Assembly: GCA_030550555.1 (NCBI GenBank) | Contig: JAUQPD010000056.1 | Location: forward strand, 1-56,954 | Reading direction: 5' to 3' | DNA from: Thermodesulfobacteriota bacterium | GTDB taxonomy: Bacteria > Desulfobacterota > Thermodesulfobacteria > Thermodesulfobacteriales > Thermodesulfobacteriaceae | DNA length: 56,954 nucleotides | Shown: one piece after another, positions 45,753 through 54,244 of the stretch | Numbering within the stretch: position 1 is the first letter of the stretch | Layout of the letters: every line of letters begins with the position of its first letter | Translations under genes and position numbers: made by a program | Notes under the pieces: model-generated | What the model saw: only the letters and a program-made list of their open reading frames with translations | What the model was told of the DNA's origin: nothing | Databases searched by the model: none

Positions 45753-46568
45753 TTAAAATTTTCTCCGTTTTGGGGAGGAACTGGAGGGATCAAAGACATA
45801 TATCCAGAGACTTGTCTGCAATTCATAGTTAAATTGTTGATTTCCATAAGTTTTGACGCCTCTTGGGATACGGACACTAATTGACCACCAACCTTCTTCC
45901 TCAAAGTTGACAACAAAATAGCCTCTTTCATCTATTTTGGTTGTCTTTTTCATAAGAGGTATATTAATCTCCCCTGTTGAGTCCTTTGGGAGGGCAAAAG
46001 GATTAAGCTTTTTTCTTAGTCTCTCTACTTCAACCTCTGCTTCGCTTAGGGGCTCTCCATAGTATAGAACCTGTCCCCAAAACAGAGCACCTGCTCTCAA
46101 ACCATAGGGTCTGGTTAAGGGTTTTATCTCAAGCTCAAAGCCACAGAGTCTATCCCAAGCCCCAGATTCACCTACATGAAAAAATGCCTTTGCAGAGGGT
46201 TTTTGTAACGTGCCCCTTAAGGTCAAAATCTCATCTCCCTCAAAACAGAGTATATAGTCTCCATTTTCTCTTGGTGAAACTCTTGTTTCATAACCAATTC
46301 TTTTTTGATTGAACCAGGGATCAAAAAACTCTCTTCTGAGTAGAGGCAACCTCTCTTTTTCTCCCTTGGGAGTGAGGATGTAGAACTGAGTAGGTGCTTT
46401 TAAGTCTGAAAAGCTTCCAAAGGCAGGTTCTCCAAGAGCAATATACCATATTTTGGTCTCACCCTTTCTGCCATAGGAATCATTGTCTGTGTAGAGAATG
46501 AGCTTTGCTCCAAGTACTTGTGAAGCAATTATATGTAGAAAAAGAAGGGCACCCCAGAGATAGATCAA
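45753..46568 (-). CDS. Exported DUF4198-like protein
   Basis: 271 residues with a signal peptide (about 1-20, LWGALLFLHIIASQVLGA). Features resemble the DUF4198/NikM-like group: a beta-rich protein with AFFHVGESGAW, RAGALFWGQVLYYGEPLSEA and DERGYFVVNFEEEGWWSISV, where a second beta sandwich carries the GxPLxxAxV pattern. That group includes periplasmic parts of nickel or cobalt uptake systems. No transporter is adjacent, so metal binding is only a guess. It lies 22 bases after the unknown 161-residue gene. Confidence 0.7.
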   Translation of the reverse strand: MIYLWGALLFLHIIASQVLGAKLILYTDNDSYGRKGETKIWYIALGEPAFGSFSDLKAPTQFYILTPKGEKERLPLLRREFFDPWFNQKRIGYETRVSPRENGDYILCFEGDEILTLRGTLQKPSAKAFFHVGESGAWDRLCGFELEIKPLTRPYGLRAGALFWGQVLYYGEPLSEAEVEVERLRKKLNPFALPKDSTGEINIPLMKKTTKIDERGYFVVNFEEEGWWSISVRIPRGVKTYGNQQFNYELQTSLWIYVFDPSSSSPKRRKF

Positions 46569-46590
46569 GAAGATGCCCCCTGTGTGCTTA

Positions 46591-47076
46591 TTAGGTCCAC
46601 CTATTCATAATCCAGGAAATTATGGCACTCTTAAGTTGAAGTTCTTGCTCAGCAGTCAAGCTAGATAGCCAGTATTTTATCCATCTTTGAAGTCTGTTTA
46701 GATGAATCTTGGGGATCTTTTCTCCAAAAATCATCTCAAGGGATAGCATGTACCACGCAAATATTGCCTGAAGAGGCATGAAGCGGTATTCAAGCGTTAT
46801 TGGATAGAGACTCTCGTAGAAGGCTCTATTTGCGAATTTTTTGTCTTGTTCTTGAGTATATCTTCTAATGAAGAGTTTAGAAACCATCTCTTCAGATCTT
46901 GGTTGTTGTTCTAATTGTCTGAGATATTCAAGATTTTCTTGAAAAGCCCTTAGCTTATCTTGATTAAGCTTAACGATTTCCTCCTGAAGGGCAAGAAGAG
47001 CTAGAGGATTTTCTCTTTCACGGTAGTATTTGGCTATCTTTTGTTTTAAAACAGATTTTCTTGAGCGTCCCCCCAT
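46591..47076 (-). CDS. Conserved-looking hypothetical helical protein
   Basis: 161 residues, no family recognised. It is basic at the N-terminus (GGRSRKSVLKQKIAKYYRER), helical and Gln/Glu/Arg-rich through about 85, then more hydrophobic with many aromatics (EYRFMPLQAIFAWYMLSLEM; IPKIHLNRLQRWIKYWLSSL). No signal peptide or cysteines. It is co-directional with pyrR (26 bases upstream) and the DUF4198 gene (22 bases downstream). Codon use matches its neighbours, so it is a real gene. Confidence 0.75.
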   Translation of the reverse strand: MGGRSRKSVLKQKIAKYYRERENPLALLALQEEIVKLNQDKLRAFQENLEYLRQLEQQPRSEEMVSKLFIRRYTQEQDKKFANRAFYESLYPITLEYRFMPLQAIFAWYMLSLEMIFGEKIPKIHLNRLQRWIKYWLSSLTAEQELQLKSAIISWIMNRWT

Positions 47077-47102
47077 TGTTCTATCACCTCTTACTTGTTT
47101 TT

Positions 47103-47660
47103 TTATTTTCTTTCAAGGCATATTTGATCTCTACCGTGAAGTTCCTTGAAGTATACTGATACATAGTCGTAAGGAGCAATTCTCTTTATCCTTAAAGCAG
47201 AATAAGTCGGTTCAATTGGAAGCTCTCTCCCACCTCTGTCTACTAAAACCGCAAGTTCTATTTTTCTTGGTCTCCCCATATCCATCAGGGCATCCATGGC
47301 AGCCCTAACCGTTCTACCTGTATAAATAACATCGTCAACTAAGACAACATTCTTATCCTCAATGGAAAAGGGAATTTCAGTTCTTTTAACCTCCGGATAC
47401 TGACTTATTCTCGTCCAATCATCTCTATAAAGGGTTATATCTAAGTAACCAGTTGGAATATCAATATTTTTTTCCCTAAAGAAAATCTCTCTTATGCGAT
47501 TAGTTACAGGGACTCCTCCACAACGGATCCCAACAAGAACAACATCACTGAGCTCTGGATGAGCCTGAAGGATTTGCTTAGCTAGCTTCTCAATCAGTTT
47601 CTTGATTCTTGCTGGGCCTGCTATTAATTTTATCGGTTTATGCGTTAAAATATTTACCAT
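47103..47660 (-). CDS. pyrR: PyrR-type uracil phosphoribosyltransferase/regulator
   Basis: 185 residues of the PRTase fold with the PRPP-binding motif VVLVDDVIYTGRTVRAAMDA near residue 95. The PyrR segments LVGIRCGGVPVTNRIRE and TLYRDDWTRI are present. PyrR controls pyr operons by binding UMP and nascent RNA, or acts as a minor UPRTase. No pyr gene or attenuator is visible nearby, so the regulatory role here is not shown. It heads a four-gene minus-strand operon. Confidence 0.9.
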   Translation of the reverse strand: MVNILTHKPIKLIAGPARIKKLIEKLAKQILQAHPELSDVVLVGIRCGGVPVTNRIREIFFREKNIDIPTGYLDITLYRDDWTRISQYPEVKRTEIPFSIEDKNVVLVDDVIYTGRTVRAAMDALMDMGRPRKIELAVLVDRGGRELPIEPTYSALRIKRIAPYDYVSVYFKELHGRDQICLERK

Positions 47661-47706
47661 AGAAAAAAAGATAGCCCTATTTCAGAAATTAGCAAGAGGT
47701 TAAAGT

Positions 47707-48096
47707 ATGATAGCAGTAAACTATCGTGTAATTTATGGTGATACTGATTGTGGTGGTGTTATGTATTATGGAACTTACCTAAGACTCTTCGAAATTGGAA
47801 GAACCGAGTTCTTGAGAGCAAAGGGACTATCTTACAGGGAAATCGAAGAAAAAAGAGGAATTATTCTCCCAGTGGTTGAAGTCTGGGCAAAATACCGAGC
47901 ATCTGCCAAATATGATGACCTCCTCACAATAAAAACCTATCTCAAAGAAGCAAAATCCTACAAGATTACCTTTTTTTATGAAATATATAGAAGCGAAGAG
48001 CTCCTTGCCGAGGGAGAAACAAGCCATGTTGCCATCTCTAAGGAGGGAAAAATTTTGAGAATTCCAAAAGATATCCTTGACCTCCTGTCTCTATAG
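47707..48096 (+). CDS. YbgC/4HBT-family acyl-CoA thioesterase
   Basis: 129 residues, single hot-dog domain. The catalytic Asp is in YGDTDCGGVMYYGTYLRLFE near residue 13, followed by KYRASAKYDDLLTIKT. Such enzymes hydrolyse short acyl-CoA or 4-hydroxybenzoyl-CoA; YbgC works with the Tol-Pal system, but no tol genes are adjacent. It is divergent from pyrR, with AGAGG before the ATG. Confidence 0.9.
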   Translation: MIAVNYRVIYGDTDCGGVMYYGTYLRLFEIGRTEFLRAKGLSYREIEEKRGIILPVVEVWAKYRASAKYDDLLTIKTYLKEAKSYKITFFYEIYRSEELLAEGETSHVAISKEGKILRIPKDILDLLSL

Positions 48097-48195
48097 ACAA
48101 CCTGTATTTACGAACAAAATTTTTTGAATAGGAAAATTGATAGCCTTAAAATGGGCATTCACTGCTTCAAAGCGGGCATTTATCTCCTTTTACGG
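48094..48195 (-). pseudogene. Short remnant with heptad-like repeats
   Basis: Between a TAA and a TAG the minus strand reads KEINARFEAVNAHFKAINFP followed by about a dozen residues. NARFEAV/NAHFKAI is the 7-residue repeat of small coiled-coil proteins. It has no start codon or ribosome site and overlaps the thioesterase stop by a few bases, so it is most likely debris. Confidence 0.25.
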
Positions 48196-48599
48196 GGCCC
48201 CAAATCTTTTCTCAGAAAGCTCTAAGGTGATTTTATGTGCTTCCCTCGCCAAGAATAAGAACTATCTCTTTAAAGGGCAATCTCTTTGATTCCTGTGAGC
48301 ACTCCAATTTTTTTTCACAGAGCAGAGAATCACGTTTCATAAGAAACCTTCAAAATTTCTCAACTTAAGATATAAATTCTTGAATAGTGCCCGAATTAGA
48401 TTAGATTTTATCCAAGCGAAGGGAATGGAGTAATAACTCCTAAGATTTAACATCTTAAAGAGCTCAAGGCAAAGAAAACAAAGATGGCAAGTTGTTATAA
48501 GCTTTAACTGATTTTTGTTTAATGATTTTACGACTAAATATGCTTTAAACTTTAATGCGACCATAAGTATTTAAATTATAAATCTCAGGAGGGTCTACT
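48097..48599. other. Gene-poor stretch between thioesterase and ychF
   Basis: Only one short coding-like remnant can be read (48094-48195, minus). A 75-codon minus frame (48337-48564) is hydrophobic and low in charge, unlike neighbouring proteins. The last 120 bases are AT-rich and should hold the ychF promoter, but no element is clear enough to call. Confidence 0.55.
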
Positions 48600-49709
48600 T
48601 TGAATCTAAAAATTGGCCTTGTTGGGCTTCCAAATGTTGGGAAATCAACGATATTTAATGCTTTATTACAAAAGGCAAAAGCTGAGGTAGCAAATTATCC
48701 TTTTTGTACTATTGATCCCAATGTTGGACTTGTAGCAATCCCTGACGCAAGATTAGATCTTATTGGAAGGAGAGAAAAGAGTGCAAAAATCACTCCAGCA
48801 CTCATTGAGTTTGTAGATATTGCGGGTCTTGTTAAAGGTGCAAGTAAAGGAGCGGGTCTCGGAAATCAATTTCTCTCTTATATACGAACAGTCTCTGCTA
48901 TCGCTTATGTTCTTAGATGTTTTGAGGAGGAAAACATAATTCACGTGGAGGGTAGTGTTGATCCTGTTAGAGATCTTGAAATTCTTGAAATAGAGCTCAT
49001 CCTTGCTGATCTTCAGAGTGTTGAGAGAAGAGAGGAAAAGGTAAAAAAACAGGCTCGCTCTGACAAAGAGGCCAAAAAAGAAGTAGAAATTCTCGAAAAG
49101 GCAAAGAAAATATTGGAAGAACTAAGACCCCTGAGGATGCACAAAAATGAGTTTGGCCCTGAAGAGTGGTCCTACCTTGAGAAAACACTATTTTTACTCA
49201 CAGTAAAGCCAATTATGTATGTGGCCAATATCGACGAAAAATATCTCGACAATCCTCTATTGAGCTCTTACTATAAAGCTCTACATGAGAGGGCTATGGC
49301 AGAGGGGGTTCCAGTTGTGCCTCTCTGTGGAAAAATTGAAGCGGAATTAGCAAGTCTGCCAGAGGAAGAAAGAAAGGCCTTTATGGAACTGTATGACCTA
49401 AGGGAACCAGGACTATACGCTCTAATCAGAGAAGGTTTCAAACTTCTCGATTTAATCACTTTTTTTACTGGAGGACCTAAAGAAGCAAGGGCATGGCCTA
49501 TAAAGAGAGGAACCTCTGCAAAGTCAGCTGCAGGAGAAATACACTCTGATATGGAAAGAGGATTCATCTGTGCAGAAGTCATAAGCTTTGAAGACTATCT
49601 TTGTGCTGAAAATTGGCAAAAAGCAAAGGAATTAGGACTAGTTCGCCTCGAAGGGAGAGACTACATTGTTCAAGATGGAGATATTCTCTATATACGATTT
49701 AACGTATAA
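48600..49709 (+). CDS. ychF: YchF/OLA1-family ATPase
   Basis: 369 residues: G1 GLVGLPNVGKSTIFNALL, NYPFCTIDPNVGLV, G3 FVDIAGLVKGASKGAGLGNQFL, and NIDE in place of the NKxD motif, as in YchF proteins that prefer ATP. A coiled-coil hairpin and a C-terminal TGS domain (YALIREGFKLLDLITFFTGG; HSDMERGFICAEVISFEDY) complete it. It binds ribosomes and acts in stress responses. The start is a TTG after AGGAGGG. Confidence 0.96.
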   Translation: MNLKIGLVGLPNVGKSTIFNALLQKAKAEVANYPFCTIDPNVGLVAIPDARLDLIGRREKSAKITPALIEFVDIAGLVKGASKGAGLGNQFLSYIRTVSAIAYVLRCFEEENIIHVEGSVDPVRDLEILEIELILADLQSVERREEKVKKQARSDKEAKKEVEILEKAKKILEELRPLRMHKNEFGPEEWSYLEKTLFLLTVKPIMYVANIDEKYLDNPLLSSYYKALHERAMAEGVPVVPLCGKIEAELASLPEEERKAFMELYDLREPGLYALIREGFKLLDLITFFTGGPKEARAWPIKRGTSAKSAAGEIHSDMERGFICAEVISFEDYLCAENWQKAKELGLVRLEGRDYIVQDGDILYIRFNV

Positions 49710-49762
49710 CGATTATTAACCGCTTTTAACTCCATCTTAATAATTATAACTTATAATTCCCT

Positions 49763-49790
49763 CTTGAACTTCTCTACCAGTTTATTATAA
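49763..49790 (+). promoter_or_regulatory. Promoter of the glycogen operon
   Basis: TTGAAC, 16-base spacer, TATAAA. The expected start of transcription (about 49797) is only about 5 bases before the ATG, and no ribosome site is present, which suggests a leaderless or nearly leaderless mRNA. Confidence 0.55.
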
Positions 49791-49801
49791 ATAACTCTAA
49801 G

Positions 49802-51748
49802 ATGCTTAGTGATCTCTATTCTAAGTTTACTCCATATGAGTGGATCCTTTCAAACCGCCTGGGTGGATACGCATTAGGAACTGCCTTTCTCTCTAATGTA
49901 AGAAAGTATCATGGACTCTTAATTGCTGGCTACGATTATGGCAGACGTTATCACCTTGTTTCCTCTGTTGAAGAGCAAGTTATTTTCCCCTCTGGCCTAA
50001 GTTACCAATTAGATACTAATTTCTATAGAGATACAATATATCCAGAGGGATATAGATTAATTAAGGACTTTTTTTATAGGCCCTATCCTCGGTTTATTTT
50101 CTACTGTCCTGAAAGGGGAGATGCCTTTCTGGAGAAGACCCTTCGCTTTCATGCTGAAAAAAACATTCTTCTTCTGACTTATACAAACATTAGTACCTAC
50201 CCCTTCAAACTCACACTTCGGCCTAAATTGACCTTTAGAAATCATCATACTCTAAATAGCTCTTCATTTTGGCGTGAGTGTGAATTTGAAAGCTTTGGGG
50301 AATCAGCCTTTGTTGCAAAGGATGAACTTGCTTTGTTTATTTACTTGAACCGCGGGCAAATATATAGTGATCCCCTTTTCTATTATGCGGTATATTATCC
50401 CCTTGAAGAACTGAGAGGATATCCTGCCTATGAGGATCTCTTCTCCCCCTTTAAGATAGAAGTAGAGCTTGCTCCAAAGGAAAGCCTTAAAATTCTCTTT
50501 AGTGACCAGATAACTAAGAACATTGAGCAAACAATAGACCAGATCGAAAAGAGATATGCAAATTATCCTCAACTCAAAGTAGGAGAGAAAACCTTTTCTG
50601 AGGAACTGTTGGAGTCAATTCTTGAGCAAATGCTCAGAGATTTCCTTCTTGATGACGATGTAATTGCTGGCTATCCCTGGTTCTATTGTTGGGGACGTGA
50701 CACCTTTATTGGACTTCCCGCTATATTCCATTTGAAAGAAGGGAAAGATCTTGCTATGCGTGTTTTTTTAAATTATGGAAGTAAAATAAAAAATGGACTC
50801 ATTCCAAATGTGGTGGGCACACCGGATGAGACTAACTACAATTCTCTTGATGGAACCCTCTGGTTTCTTCTCAGAATATTTGAATATCTCAATTGTTTTA
50901 AAAGACGCATAAAGAGTGAGGATAAAAAACAACTTCTGCTGTTGATAGAGACTGTCCTTGAAGAATTTTTATCTGATCATGGACATCCCTTCATCATTGA
51001 CCAACAGGATGGACTTATAGAAATCCTTGAAAGTTCAAATCTTGCACTTACCTGGATGGATGTAGTAATTGATGGTAAACCTATCACTCCAAGATATGGA
51101 AAACCTATTGAAATCTCCGCCCTGTGGTTAAATATTCTTCAATTTTCTCTTCTCTACCTTAAAAAGAGTTTTCTCAAGAAATTTAAAATTGAGGAGCTTT
51201 TTGAAAAGGCAAAGCTAAGTTTTGGAAGATATTTTGGAAGTTCTGCGATTGCAGACAGACTCTCAAGGGGTGAGCCTATTTTTGAAATTAGACCCAATTT
51301 CGTTATTGCGCTCTCTCTACCATTTATTTTTGTAGAGAGAGAACACCTTGCTCTAGCTGAGAGGATTGTTAGGGAAGAGCTTCTTACTCCTTTTGGGCTT
51401 CGCTCTCTTTCTCCACGCCATCCTTCTTTCAAAAGGAAATACTTTGGAACCCAATATCAGAGAGATCTTGCCTATCACAATGGAACTGTTTGGGTCTGGC
51501 TTCTTTATCCCTATGCACAAATGTTAAAGAAGTTGCTCTCTAAGGAGGAGTATTTAATCACTTTAGAAAGGCTTCTTCACCCATTTAAAGCACTTGTACT
51601 TTCAGGTAGGGTTGGAAGTATCCCTGAAATTTATGATGGTGACAATCCCCATTATCCTAAGGGAGCTCCAGCTCAATTCTGGTCAGTTGCGGGGATTTTT
51701 CTTCTTGTCAAGGACCTTAAAAATCTCACAGAGGGAGACAGAAAATGA
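49802..51748 (+). CDS. Glycogen debranching enzyme (amylo-alpha-1,6-glucosidase type)
   Basis: 648 residues. The N-terminal domain starts with EWILSNRLGGYALGTAFLSN and RKYHGLLIA, the bacterial GDE_N signature. The C-terminal (alpha/alpha)6 glucosidase domain has AGYPWFYCWGRDTFIGLPA near residue 290, GTPDETNYNSLDGTLWFL near 340 and YQRDLAYHNGTVWVWLLYP near 560 (GH133-type). It hydrolyses alpha-1,6 branch stubs. It is first of four glycogen genes and overlaps the GT4 gene by 4 bases. No Shine-Dalgarno site is seen. Confidence 0.9.
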   Translation: MLSDLYSKFTPYEWILSNRLGGYALGTAFLSNVRKYHGLLIAGYDYGRRYHLVSSVEEQVIFPSGLSYQLDTNFYRDTIYPEGYRLIKDFFYRPYPRFIFYCPERGDAFLEKTLRFHAEKNILLLTYTNISTYPFKLTLRPKLTFRNHHTLNSSSFWRECEFESFGESAFVAKDELALFIYLNRGQIYSDPLFYYAVYYPLEELRGYPAYEDLFSPFKIEVELAPKESLKILFSDQITKNIEQTIDQIEKRYANYPQLKVGEKTFSEELLESILEQMLRDFLLDDDVIAGYPWFYCWGRDTFIGLPAIFHLKEGKDLAMRVFLNYGSKIKNGLIPNVVGTPDETNYNSLDGTLWFLLRIFEYLNCFKRRIKSEDKKQLLLLIETVLEEFLSDHGHPFIIDQQDGLIEILESSNLALTWMDVVIDGKPITPRYGKPIEISALWLNILQFSLLYLKKSFLKKFKIEELFEKAKLSFGRYFGSSAIADRLSRGEPIFEIRPNFVIALSLPFIFVEREHLALAERIVREELLTPFGLRSLSPRHPSFKRKYFGTQYQRDLAYHNGTVWVWLLYPYAQMLKKLLSKEEYLITLERLLHPFKALVLSGRVGSIPEIYDGDNPHYPKGAPAQFWSVAGIFLLVKDLKNLTEGDRK

Positions 51749-53037
51749 GGGTATTAATGCTAACCTGGGAGTATCCTCCTTTTATAATTGGTGGGCTAGG
51801 AATGGCCTGCTATGGTCTCTTTAGGGCTCTTTCTGAACTTGGTATTACTGTAAAAATGATTCTTCCTACAAAGGAAGAAGTTTATTTTGAAATCTCTAAG
51901 CCAGAAGATGCTGATTTTCCCCTTGCCAAGAGGGAAAATGGCGAACCTCTCAGAACCGAACCACTCAAATTTTATCCCTTTTTCTACAGCATGCCTGAGG
52001 AATCAGTCTATGGCAGTTTAAGTGAAATGCTTAGCTCTATTTCAATTTTTCAAAGAGTTGAAAGAACTCAATTAAAGGACATTCCAGATGGTGTCTTAGA
52101 GAGATTGAGATTAATTTTGACCCAGGAAGACACACTCATCCAAAAAGTTCGGAGCTACTCTAATAATGTTTTGAGGCTTGCTGAAAAGATCTCCTTTGAT
52201 ATTATCCATGCTCATGATTGGCTAACCTATCCAGCTGGTCTTATCTTAAGAAAAGCAACCAGAAAACCCCTTGTCTGTCATCTCCATGCAACGGAGTTTG
52301 ATAGAGCCCTTGGATTTGGCCATCCAGTAATTCACGAAATCGAATACCTGGGGCTTAATTTGGCAGACGTGGTAATTACAGTATCTAATTACACAAAAGG
52401 GCTTGTTTTAGAACATTATAAAGTTCCAGAAAATAAAATAAGAGTTGTTCACAATGCCTTTATTGCCAAGTCATTTTCACCTAAGAAAATTAAAAAATTC
52501 AAGGAACCTGTGGTCCTATTTCTTGGCAGACTTACTCCTCAAAAGGGACCACGTATATTCTTAGAAATTGCAAAGAAAGTGCTTGAGAAAGGAGTTAAAG
52601 TAAGATTTGTCATTGCTGGTGCTGGAGAAATGGAAAGAGAACTCATGCTTGAGGCAAGTTCTCTTGGCATAGGAACTCACATTATTTTTACCGGTTTTTT
52701 GAATAGAGATGAAGTTGAATTTGCTCTAAGTCTTGCAGATATTGTCGTCATGCCTTCAGTGTCTGAGCCTTTTGGTATTGTTGCCCTTGAGGCTATGCAT
52801 TTCGGGTGTGCCCTCATAGTTTCCAAACAGTCAGGAGTCTCAGAGGTCATTGAAAATGCTTATAAAGTAGATTTCTGGGATATTGACAAGATGGTAAGTT
52901 ATATCATAGAATTAGTAAAGAATCCTGAGCTCTTAAGAACATTGCAGGAGAGGGTAAGGGAGGAGGTAAAGCGTTTTTCCTGGAAAAAACCTGCAGAAGA
53001 GGTTAAGAAAATCTATCAGGAATTACTCCAATCTTAA
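51745..53037 (+). CDS. GT4-family glycosyltransferase, probable glycogen synthase
   Basis: 430 residues, GT-B fold. The N-terminus is MLTWEYPPFIIGGLGMACYG, the glycan-synthase-like loop with Gly-Gly-Leu. The C-terminal nucleotide-sugar domain has FLGRLTPQKGPRIFLEIAKK and the E-x7-E motif EPFGIVALEAMHFGC. Context between a debranching enzyme and a GH57 amylase points to alpha-glucan synthesis from ADP- or UDP-glucose. Donor unknown; another GT4 role is less likely. Confidence 0.85.
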   Translation: MRVLMLTWEYPPFIIGGLGMACYGLFRALSELGITVKMILPTKEEVYFEISKPEDADFPLAKRENGEPLRTEPLKFYPFFYSMPEESVYGSLSEMLSSISIFQRVERTQLKDIPDGVLERLRLILTQEDTLIQKVRSYSNNVLRLAEKISFDIIHAHDWLTYPAGLILRKATRKPLVCHLHATEFDRALGFGHPVIHEIEYLGLNLADVVITVSNYTKGLVLEHYKVPENKIRVVHNAFIAKSFSPKKIKKFKEPVVLFLGRLTPQKGPRIFLEIAKKVLEKGVKVRFVIAGAGEMERELMLEASSLGIGTHIIFTGFLNRDEVEFALSLADIVVMPSVSEPFGIVALEAMHFGCALIVSKQSGVSEVIENAYKVDFWDIDKMVSYIIELVKNPELLRTLQERVREEVKRFSWKKPAEEVKKIYQELLQS

Positions 53038-53039
53038 GA

Positions 53040-54239
53040 ATGATCTACATTATTTTCTACTTTCAGGTTCATCAACCATACAGGGTATCTCGCTACTCCT
53101 TCTTTGATATAGGCTCAACAAAGTCCTACTTTGATGAAGAATTAAATAGATACATTTTTAATAAGGTTTCTGAGCGATGTTATCTGCCAACAAATAATCT
53201 CTTTAGAGAATTAATACTTGCCTCAGATGGACGCTTCAAAATTTCTTACAGTATTACTGGAACTTTTCTTGAACAGGCAAGGACCTATAGACCTGAGGTC
53301 TTTGAGTCTTTTCAAGAGCTTATTAAAACTGGTGGAGTAGAGTTAATTGCAGAAACCTACTATCACTCCTTAGCAAGTATTTTTGACATTGAGGAGTTTC
53401 TTGAACAGGTCTCCGAACATATTTCTGCCATGGAGCAATACTTTGGTTACTCTCCTACAGTATTTAGAAATACAGAACTTATCTACTTTGATAAACTATC
53501 TGATGTGCTTCTCAATTTTCCCCAGATTAAGACTATTCTTATTGAAGGAGCAGATAGAATCTTGATGGGAGAGTCACCTCTTTATCCAAGATTCTCATAC
53601 AACCATGTCCATCTACTTCTCCTTAAGCACTATAAACTTTCAGACGATATTGCCTTTCGTTTTAGTGATAGAAGTTGGCCAGAATATCCTCTAACTGCGG
53701 AAAAGTACGTGAAATGGATCTGCGATCTTGGGTTGATGGAAAAGGAAGGCAGAAATCTCTATTTGGGACTTTTTATGGACTATGAAACTTTTGGAGAACA
53801 CCAGTGGAGAGAAAGTGGTATATTTGAGTTTATAAAAAAGGTAATAGAATTACTTTTGGAGGTTCCTTTTGTGAGATTTATTTTTCCCTCTGAGGCTTTG
53901 AGGACACTCAATTACACTCCGAAGGGGCTTTCAGTGCCTACCCCTACATCATGGGCAGATACAGAGAGAGATCTTTCTGCCTGGCTCTCAAATCCTCTTC
54001 AATGGAATGCTATGAAAACAACCTTTGAGTTACTTCAAAAGGCCAAAGAAAAAAATAGAACAGATCTAATCCCTATTATTAAAAAACTTACAACTTCTGA
54101 TCATTTTTACTATATGTGTATAAAATATTTTCAAGATGGTGATGTTCATAAATATTTTTCACCTTATGATTTACCAGAAAACGCTTATAAGTATTTTATG
54201 AACATACTCGCTGATATAGAAGAGAAATTGGAGGATTGA
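53040..54239 (+). CDS. GH57-family alpha-amylase-like glycoside hydrolase
   Basis: 399 residues. GH57 conserved regions are visible: HQPYR (region 1) near residue 13, the nucleophile Glu in FRNTELIYFD near 141, the acid/base Asp in GLFMDYETFGEHQW near 240, and TSWADTERDLSAW near 300. Its length fits alpha-amylase types, not the longer GH57 branching enzymes. No signal peptide, so it acts on intracellular glucan. It starts 2 bases after the GT4 gene. Confidence 0.9.
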   Translation: MIYIIFYFQVHQPYRVSRYSFFDIGSTKSYFDEELNRYIFNKVSERCYLPTNNLFRELILASDGRFKISYSITGTFLEQARTYRPEVFESFQELIKTGGVELIAETYYHSLASIFDIEEFLEQVSEHISAMEQYFGYSPTVFRNTELIYFDKLSDVLLNFPQIKTILIEGADRILMGESPLYPRFSYNHVHLLLLKHYKLSDDIAFRFSDRSWPEYPLTAEKYVKWICDLGLMEKEGRNLYLGLFMDYETFGEHQWRESGIFEFIKKVIELLLEVPFVRFIFPSEALRTLNYTPKGLSVPTPTSWADTERDLSAWLSNPLQWNAMKTTFELLQKAKEKNRTDLIPIIKKLTTSDHFYYMCIKYFQDGDVHKYFSPYDLPENAYKYFMNILADIEEKLED

Positions 54240-54244
54240 TTTCT

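Noticed and set aside
48337-48564. 75-codon minus-strand frame
   Set aside because: No ribosome site or known motif, and an unlike composition. It could be a very old remnant, but I cannot support it.
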